NCBI GenBank assembly: GCA_018241335.1
Contig: JAFEEA010000020.1
Span: 1-32,925, forward strand
Origin: Pseudomonadota bacterium
GTDB lineage: Bacteria; Pseudomonadota; Alphaproteobacteria; Caulobacterales; Caulobacteraceae
Direction: 5' to 3'
Length of the DNA stretch: 32,925 nucleotides
The notes beneath the pieces were generated by a model that saw only the letters and a list, made by a program, of their open reading frames with translations, was not told the DNA's origin and made no database searches. This document shows, one piece after another, positions 28,414 through 32,925 of this stretch. A program made the translations under genes and the position numbers. Numbering within the stretch: the stretch's first letter is position 1; each line of letters begins with the position of its first letter.

Positions 28414-28525
28414 GATGTCCTCCCTTGGATTTCGATCAAAAGTGTTTGGCTGACGCGACGTGCGTCCAATGCAATCTGGTTCAACGAACGACGCTCAACG
28501 ACTAATGCCCTGGGAGGGCGCGCCG

Positions 28526-28891
28526 ATGATCAAGCTGACCTTCTGCCTGGTACGCCGGCCCGAATTCTCACGCGAGGCCTTCCAGGCCTATTGGTTCGAC
28601 CACCACGCGCCGCTGGTGGCCAGCGTGCGCGAGGCCCTGCGCATCCGCCGCTATGTCCAGCTGCACAGCCTGCCCGTGGAGGCCTCGGCCGCCCTGCGAA
28701 TCGCCCGCGCCGGGCCGGAGGGTTTCGACGGGGTGGCTCAGCTCTGGTGGGACAGCCTGGAGGACGTGCTGAGCAACACCCATCCCGACGCCCAGGCCGC
28801 CGGCCGGACCCTGCTGGAGGACGAGCGCAAGTTCATCGACCTGGAGCGATCGCCCCTGTGGTGGGGCGAGGAGAAGGTGATCTTCGGCTGA
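28526..28891 (+). CDS. EthD-domain protein
   Basis: A 121-residue dimeric alpha/beta-barrel type protein. Residues 1-30 (MIKLTFCLVRRPEFSREAFQ, then YWFDHHAPLV) match the EthD signature, including the YWxxHAP-type motif; the C-terminal helix carries DERKFIDLERS. EthD-fold proteins are linked to breakdown of ethers and aromatics, often without a proven reaction. The ATG at 28526 with a nearby GGGAGGG ribosome binding site was chosen over longer open frames. Its TGA overlaps the fucosidase ATG in TGATG, so the two are translationally coupled. Confidence 0.85.
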   Translation: MIKLTFCLVRRPEFSREAFQAYWFDHHAPLVASVREALRIRRYVQLHSLPVEASAALRIARAGPEGFDGVAQLWWDSLEDVLSNTHPDAQAAGRTLLEDERKFIDLERSPLWWGEEKVIFG

Positions 28892-30342
28892 TGGCGTCTC
28901 CGGAACAGGTCCTGGCCGACCTCAACGCCCGCCCCCTGCCCGCCTGGTACGACGAGGCCAAGTTCGGGATCTTCATCCACTGGGGCGCCTGGGCCATTCC
29001 CGCCTTCGCCCCGCGCCTGGGCTCCATCGGCGAGGCCTTCGCCAAGGACTACGACCGGGCGGTGGCGATGACGCCCTACACGGAGTGGTACTGGAACGCG
29101 ATCCGCGTGCCGGGCACGCCGTCAGCCGCCTTCCACCGCGAGCACTACGGCGATGCGCCGTACACGGACTTCAAGGCGCCGTTCGAGGCGGGGATCAAGG
29201 ATTGGGACCCCGCGGCCTGGGCCGAGGCCTTCCGCGACGCCGGGGCGCGCTATGTGGTGCTGGTGACCAAGCACCACGACGGCCTTTGCCTGTGGCCAAG
29301 CGGGATCGAAAATCCGCACCAGGCCGACTGGACCACGCGCCGGGACATCGTCGGCGAGCTGGCAAAGGCGGTGCGCGCCGCGGGCCTGCGTTTCGGCGTC
29401 TACTATTCGGGCGGCATCGACTGGACCTTCAACCAGCGGCCCCTGCGCACCCTGGCCGACTTCTCCGGCTCCATGCCGGGCGGGCCGTACCGGGCCTACG
29501 CGATGAGACAGGTCCGTGAACTGATCGATCGCTATGAGCCGTCGGTGCTGTGGAACGACATCGCCTGGCCGACCTCGCCGATGCGCCTGCACGAGCTCTT
29601 CGCCGACTACTACGCGGCCGTGCCGGAGGGGGTGGTCAACGATCGTTGGGTGACCACCAACTATCCGAAAAACCGCCTAGGCTCCGTGGCTTCACGGCGT
29701 AAGTTCGATGATCGCATGAAGGCCTATTTCCAGAATGCGCCCCAGACCCAGCACGGAGTCATTCCCCAGCCGATCCCGCACAGCGACTTCCGCACGCCTG
29801 AGTACACGGGCTTTTCCACCATCCAGGACAAGAAGTGGGAGGCGACGCGCGGCATGAGCTTCTCCTTTGGCTTCAACCGGCAGGACACCGAGGCCGACTA
29901 CGCCGCCAGCGAGACCCTGATCGGCGACTTCGTCGATGCGGTGTCGCGCAACGGCAACCTGCTGCTCAACGTCGGGCCGCGGCCGGACGGGACCATCCCG
30001 GAAGAACAGACCCGCCGCCTGAAGGCGTTCGGCGCCTGGCTGCGCGCCAACGGCGAGGCGATCTACGCTAGCCGCCCCTGGACCCGCTCCGACGGCGTGA
30101 CCGACCAGGGCCAGGCCGTGCGCTTCACCCAGAGCCCGGGGCGCCTGAACCTGATCTTCAAGGGCGAAGTCCCGGCCGGCCGCCATATCGTCCGGGACCT
30201 GCGGATAGCGGGCCAGGCCCGGCGGCTGGCGGACGGCGCGCCTGTCGATCTCGAACAGCAAGGCGACGACCTGGCCCTGACCATCCCGGACGGCGGCGGC
30301 GATGCGATCGGAACGGCGGTGGCGGTGGAGGTGGGCGCCTAG
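28891..30342 (+). CDS. GH29 alpha-L-fucosidase
   Basis: A 483-residue glycoside hydrolase of family 29 that removes L-fucose from glycans. The barrel signature is visible: WYDEAKFGIFIHWG (19-32), YVVLVTKHHDGLCLWPS (121-137), RFGVYYSGGIDWTF, and PSVLWNDIAWP, with the likely nucleophile D223, then NGNLLLNVGPRPDG near 350-363. A C-terminal beta domain follows. There is no signal peptide at the ATG used, so it would be cytosolic and act on imported oligosaccharides; no TonB receptor or transporter lies in the window. Coupled to the EthD gene by a 1-bp overlap. Confidence 0.93.
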   Translation: MASPEQVLADLNARPLPAWYDEAKFGIFIHWGAWAIPAFAPRLGSIGEAFAKDYDRAVAMTPYTEWYWNAIRVPGTPSAAFHREHYGDAPYTDFKAPFEAGIKDWDPAAWAEAFRDAGARYVVLVTKHHDGLCLWPSGIENPHQADWTTRRDIVGELAKAVRAAGLRFGVYYSGGIDWTFNQRPLRTLADFSGSMPGGPYRAYAMRQVRELIDRYEPSVLWNDIAWPTSPMRLHELFADYYAAVPEGVVNDRWVTTNYPKNRLGSVASRRKFDDRMKAYFQNAPQTQHGVIPQPIPHSDFRTPEYTGFSTIQDKKWEATRGMSFSFGFNRQDTEADYAASETLIGDFVDAVSRNGNLLLNVGPRPDGTIPEEQTRRLKAFGAWLRANGEAIYASRPWTRSDGVTDQGQAVRFTQSPGRLNLIFKGEVPAGRHIVRDLRIAGQARRLADGAPVDLEQQGDDLALTIPDGGGDAIGTAVAVEVGA

Positions 30343-30381
30343 CGCGCCGATTCCATAACCTGCGAGGTCATTGCGGCGCGC
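30342..30381 (+). terminator. Possible terminator or stem-loop after the fucosidase gene
   Basis: A perfect 8-bp inverted repeat, GCGCGCCG (30342-30349) and CGGCGCGC (30374-30381), starts at the stop codon and encloses a smaller ACCT-GCG-AGGT hairpin. There is no T-run, so rho-independent activity is not assured. Confidence 0.35.
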
Positions 30382-30428
30382 GCGGCGTTCGGCACACTCA
30401 CGGGGAAACCGGACCAAGGGGCTCCACC

Positions 30429-30779
30429 ATGAATGCGTTTCGCCTGCTGCTCGCCGTGATGATCGTCGTCCTGGTCGCCTACACGGCCGGGGTCATCGCC
30501 CGGGAAGGCCTCGACTATGTGACGACCGCCCGCAGGGACCTTTCGGCCATGGGGTGGGCCGGCCAGTTCGACGCCGACTTCCTGATGATGCTGGGCCTGA
30601 GCGGGCTGTGGGTCGCCTGGCGCCACGCCTTTTCTCCCGTGGGGCTGGGCCTCGGGGTGGTCGCCTTCCTGGGCGGGGTCGGATTTCTAGCGCCCTATCT
30701 GCTGGTGCTGAGCTTCGCGAACCGGGGGAACGTCGTCGCCATGCTGGTGGGTCCGCGCCGAGCGGGCGCGGCCGCCTGA
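30429..30779 (+). CDS. Small membrane protein of unknown function
   Basis: A 116-residue protein with three predicted membrane helices (about 5-25, 48-66 and 70-92) and the tail MLVGPRRAGAAA. An amphipathic segment (REGLDYVTTARRDLSAMGW) joins helices one and two. I do not know the family. The ATG at 30429 gives a typical inner-membrane N-terminus. After its TGA the sequence 30780-30843 keeps a coding-like pattern in another frame, which hints at a frameshifted or displaced C-terminus. Function unknown. Confidence 0.75.
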   Translation: MNAFRLLLAVMIVVLVAYTAGVIAREGLDYVTTARRDLSAMGWAGQFDADFLMMLGLSGLWVAWRHAFSPVGLGLGVVAFLGGVGFLAPYLLVLSFANRGNVVAMLVGPRRAGAAA

Positions 30780-30839
30780 GCGCCGGAACAGCGAGGCCCT
30801 GAAGGCGCCGGACGAGGTCGAGGCGCTGGACGTCGAGGT

Positions 30840-31562
30840 CTAGCCCCCGAGGGCGGAGCCGCCCTCGACCTGGATCACCTGACCGGTGGTGTAGCCGCTG
30901 GTCATCAGGAAGAGGTAGGCGGCGGCGGCCTCGTCCGGCTCGCCGACGCGCGGAACGAGCTGGCGGCTGGTCATGCGCTCGAACGTGGCCTGGCGGCGCT
31001 CGTCGGGGATGCTGTCCCAGATGCCGGTGCGGATCAGGCCCGGGCAGACGCAGTTGACCCGCGCCGGGGCCAGTTCCACCGCCAGGGCGCGCGTCAGGTG
31101 CTCGATGGCGCCCGCCATGGCCGTAGAGACGGCCGAGCCCTTGGACGGGCGATGCGCGATCATCCCGTCCGTGAGGGTCAGGGATCCGCCCGTCGGCAGA
31201 CGCGGCCCGCCGTGCTTGGCCACCGCCAGGGCGCCCCAGAAGCGCACCTTGAACACGTCCGCCGCCGCCTGCAGGTCGAGGTCGGCCAGCGCCCCGCCGC
31301 GGGGCCGGCCCCAGTCGCCGGCCGTGGTGACGATGTGGTCGAAGGGCCGAGCCGCGGCGAAGAAGGCCTCCACGGCCGCTTCATCCGTGACGTCGAGCAC
31401 GGCCGCTTCTCCGCCCACGTCGGCGGCGGCGGGCTTGAGCTTGTCGAGGTTGGTCGAGGCGACGGTCACCGACGCCCCCGCCTTGGCCGCCCCTTGCGCC
31501 ACCGCCAGGCCGATCCCGGACCCGCCGCCGACTACCAGAACGCGCTTCCCATCCAGGCTCAT
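30840..31562 (-). CDS. SDR-fold protein lacking the YxxxK catalytic motif
   Basis: A 240-residue Rossmann-fold protein. The cofactor loop VGGGSGIG (11-18) and an acidic patch VLDVTDE are intact, but NNAG is replaced by TTAG (79-82), and where classical SDRs have YxxxK this protein reads VSTAM (145-149), so Tyr and Lys are both missing. The remainder aligns with the family, including VNCVCPGLIRTG and GQVIQVEGGSALGG at the end. A known subgroup of SDR-like proteins shares this loss; it may be a redox sensor, a non-catalytic partner or use other residues. The ATG at 31562 is chosen because GGAG lies 8 bp before it; an ATG two codons earlier has only 2 bp spacing. Confidence 0.88.
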   Translation of the reverse strand: MSLDGKRVLVVGGGSGIGLAVAQGAAKAGASVTVASTNLDKLKPAAADVGGEAAVLDVTDEAAVEAFFAAARPFDHIVTTAGDWGRPRGGALADLDLQAAADVFKVRFWGALAVAKHGGPRLPTGGSLTLTDGMIAHRPSKGSAVSTAMAGAIEHLTRALAVELAPARVNCVCPGLIRTGIWDSIPDERRQATFERMTSRQLVPRVGEPDEAAAAYLFLMTSGYTTGQVIQVEGGSALGG

Positions 31563-31626
31563 GAGCATCTCTCCGCATTTTCTTTCGCGTCAGCACGCCG
31601 GCGCGACGGCGGCGCCGGCTCTGAAA

Positions 31627-31740
31627 TCGTTCGAGAATTGAGGGTAAAATCGCAATAACCTTAAGTGCAATTCACACTGAATACTTATTCATGACGCTTG
31701 TAAAACTCTAATCAATGAGTGACCGCTAGGGTCTCCTCGA
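31627..31740 (+). promoter_or_regulatory. AT-rich regulatory region upstream of the Flp pilin gene
   Basis: This stretch is strikingly AT-rich against the surrounding GC-rich DNA, as expected of a promoter region shared by the divergent SDR-like gene and the pilin gene. It contains GTAA-N7-ATAA at 31644-31658 and TTAA at 31661, which resemble a degenerate CtrA site (TTAA-N7-TTAA), and a TCTAAT at 31707-31712 that could be a -10. None is a strong match. Confidence 0.45.
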
Positions 31741-31782
31741 ACACCGGGCGGGCCAACCCCGCCGAGACGAGGAAGATAAGCC

Positions 31783-31947
31783 ATGACCCAGTTCCTGAAG
31801 CGCTTCGCCCACGACGAATCCGGGGCCACCGCCATCGAGTACGGCCTGATCGTGGCCCTCATCGCGGTGGTGATCATCACCGCCGTGACCACCGTCGGCA
31901 GCAACCTGAAGACCAGCTTCACCACCACGGCCACCGCCATCCGCTAG
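31783..31947 (+). CDS. Flp/Fap-type pilin (54 residues)
   Basis: A very short major-pilin-like protein of the type IVb tight-adherence class. The prepilin leader is MTQFLKRFAHDESG, cut by a TadV/CpaA-type peptidase between G14 and A15, before the conserved ATAIEYGLIVALIAVV hydrophobic helix; Glu at mature position 5 and the following Tyr are present. A GAGGAAG ribosome binding site lies about 8 bp upstream of the ATG. No assembly genes (cpa/tad) follow in the window, so it is an isolated pilin gene here. Confidence 0.93.
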   Translation: MTQFLKRFAHDESGATAIEYGLIVALIAVVIITAVTTVGSNLKTSFTTTATAIR

Positions 31948-31992
31948 GCGGAAGGCGGAAAAGCCGTCCGGAAACGCTCCGGCGACATGGGC

Positions 31993-32030
31993 GGGGCGGC
32001 CGGCCTCCACAGCCAAAGGCCACCCCGTTT
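31993..32030 (+). terminator. Possible terminator after the Flp pilin gene
   Basis: GGGGCGGCC (31993-32001) can pair with GGCCACCCC (32018-32026), with one C-A mismatch, and is followed by GTTT. It lies 46 bp after the pilin stop and just before the convergent GFA-family gene. The T-run is short, so this is tentative. Confidence 0.4.
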
Positions 32031-32044
32031 CCCATCAAGGGCTG

Positions 32045-32560
32045 CTACAGCAGGTCCTCGGGCGGCGGCCGGCGTTTTCGCCTCGGCCGCTCGCGCATGA
32101 CCCCCGGATAGCCCTTCAGCGGGGACAGCGCCTCCCCTCGCCAGGTCCAGTCGGCGGCCAGGGGCAGGTGCATGTGATAGCGCGGCTCGCGCCCCGTCCG
32201 CCCCTCGAAGAGGGCGCGGGGGATGTTGATCATCCTGGGCGCCCGGGCCCGTTCATAGAACAGAGGCGCGCCGCAGCGGGCGCAGAAGCTGCGCGCGGTT
32301 CCGGTGTCCGGGTCCTCGTAACGCGTGATCGCATCCGCACCATCCAGCAGCCGGAACCGGCTCTTCCAACTGCCGACATAGGTGGCGTAGGCGCAGCCCT
32401 GGGCGTGACGGCTGGCCGGCGAATGATCGTGCCAGGCCCACACGGCGGGCACGTCGATCTCGAAGCGCACGGCGCCGCAGACGCAGGCCCCCTGGCTAGT
32501 CTCGCCCTCGGCCTTGACCTTCACCCTGGCGGCCTTGGCCGCGCCTGCCTCTTTTCGCAT
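32045..32560 (-). CDS. Atypical GFA/CENP-V-family protein
   Basis: A 171-residue protein of the glutathione-dependent formaldehyde-activating (GFA) fold. The first motif CVCGAVRFE (C26, C28) and the third CARCGAPLFY (C93, C96) are intact, as is the short AYATYVG segment. The central CHCxxC that supplies ligands in typical members is replaced by DHSPAS (about 45-50), so all three cysteines there are lost, although D45 or H46 could still help bind metal. A basic, proline-rich tail (RERPRRKRRPPPEDLL) ends the protein. True GFA members act on S-hydroxymethylglutathione or store Zn; activity here is uncertain. Confidence 0.85.
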   Translation of the reverse strand: MRKEAGAAKAARVKVKAEGETSQGACVCGAVRFEIDVPAVWAWHDHSPASRHAQGCAYATYVGSWKSRFRLLDGADAITRYEDPDTGTARSFCARCGAPLFYERARAPRMINIPRALFEGRTGREPRYHMHLPLAADWTWRGEALSPLKGYPGVMRERPRRKRRPPPEDLL

Positions 32561-32628
32561 GCGTCATCGTCCCTCGCCCGGGGCCAGTCTAGCGCCGGAC
32601 GGGGCGTTCGGGTGTCAGCTTGCGAAGT

Positions 32629-32784
32629 TCAGTCGCCGCAGGCGCAGTCGGAGCCGCAGCCGCCGGCCGGTCCGCCGGCCTTGGCCGCCCGGGCGCGCCG
32701 GACCACGCCGCGAAGGCCCAGGCTCCAGACCGACCAGGCCGCGGCCGCGGCGACGATCAGGCCGACGATGATCCACTGCGCCAT
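32629..32784 (-). CDS. FeoB-associated Cys-rich membrane protein
   Basis: A 51-residue protein with one N-terminal membrane helix (about residues 3-20), a basic stretch (RGVVRRARAAK), and a C-terminal cysteine cluster GGCGSDCACGD (C43, C47, C49). This matches the FeoB-associated Cys-rich family, a small protein found next to FeoB in many bacteria and thought to help ferrous iron handling. Its ATG lies 9 bp after the stop of the feoB fragment, so it is in the same operon. It is shorter than the usual 60-residue cut-off for gene calling. Confidence 0.85.
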   Translation of the reverse strand: MAQWIIVGLIVAAAAAWSVWSLGLRGVVRRARAAKAGGPAGGCGSDCACGD

Positions 32785-32793
32785 GGCCCGCCC

Positions 32794-32925
32794 CTAGCCC
32801 GCGCCCAGGGCCAAGGCGACCCGGTAGGTGATGAAGGCGGCGATGTAGGCCAGGGTGATCATGTAGCCGAACATGATCGCCGGCCAACGCCAGCTGTTGG
32901 TCTCGCGCTTGACCACGCCCAGGGT
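32794..32925 (-). CDS. feoB: Ferrous iron transporter FeoB, C-terminal end (cut by window edge)
   Basis: The last 43 residues of a membrane protein reading TLGVVKRETNSWRWPAIM, then GYMITLAYIAAFITYRV. The combination of a KRETxSWxWP stretch and a final YMxxLAYxAAFxTY helix is the characteristic C-terminal end of FeoB, the GTP-dependent Fe2+ uptake channel. The rest of the gene, including the G domain, lies beyond the right edge. The identification is further supported by the FeoB-associated Cys-rich gene 9 bp downstream. Confidence 0.85.
   Translation of the reverse strand, partial: TLGVVKRETNSWRWPAIMFGYMITLAYIAAFITYRVALALGAG

Overview
The window is about 33 kb of very GC-rich DNA (roughly 70 % by eye) with the gene content of an alphaproteobacterium. 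The uninterrupted nuo order, the nuoN-birA junction, an Flp-type pilin and the dispersed repeat family of the CTCATCCCGGCGAAGG type together suggest a Caulobacterales member (Caulobacter or Phenylobacterium-like). This assignment is inference; no 16S gene or other marker is present.

Region 1 (1-16976, all minus strand) is a complete respiratory complex I operon read right to left: nuoA-B-C-D-[SnoaL-like]-E-[two small membrane proteins]-F-[one-TM Cys protein]-G-H-[small lipoprotein]-I-J-K-L-M-N, then birA, which runs off the left edge. All 14 core subunits are present and look intact, with every expected Fe-S cysteine motif. Five extra small genes sit inside the operon, several coupled by 1-4 bp overlaps. 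Two copies of a paired inverted repeat (REP/BIME-like) flank the block that carries nuoF.

Region 2 (17081-21625) holds single genes: an SGNH/GDSL esterase, a tRNA-Asp(GTC) with a good sigma-70 type promoter, a small conserved hypothetical, a TPR protein with a signal peptide, a TrkA-domain potassium channel and a beta-carbonic anhydrase.

Region 3 (21811-24986) is a two-gene signalling module: a double-ATPase KaiC-family protein followed 2 bp later by a hybrid histidine kinase with a degenerate N-terminal receiver. It is the most likely source of new signalling biology here.

Region 4 (24983-31562) is a metabolic and glycan region: a GT4 glycosyltransferase, a divergent GT1-like glycosyltransferase, a classical SDR, an EthD-domain protein coupled to a GH29 alpha-L-fucosidase, a small membrane protein, and an SDR-fold protein that lacks the YxxxK catalytic motif. 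Two convergent gene pairs end on a shared CTAG.

Region 5 (31563-32925) has an AT-rich upstream region feeding a 54-residue Flp/Fap pilin, an atypical GFA-family protein that has lost the central cysteine motif, a FeoB-associated Cys-rich membrane protein, and the C-terminal end of feoB, cut by the window edge. No gene-free stretch exceeds 300 bases; the longest (10882-11149) is largely filled by a repeat element.
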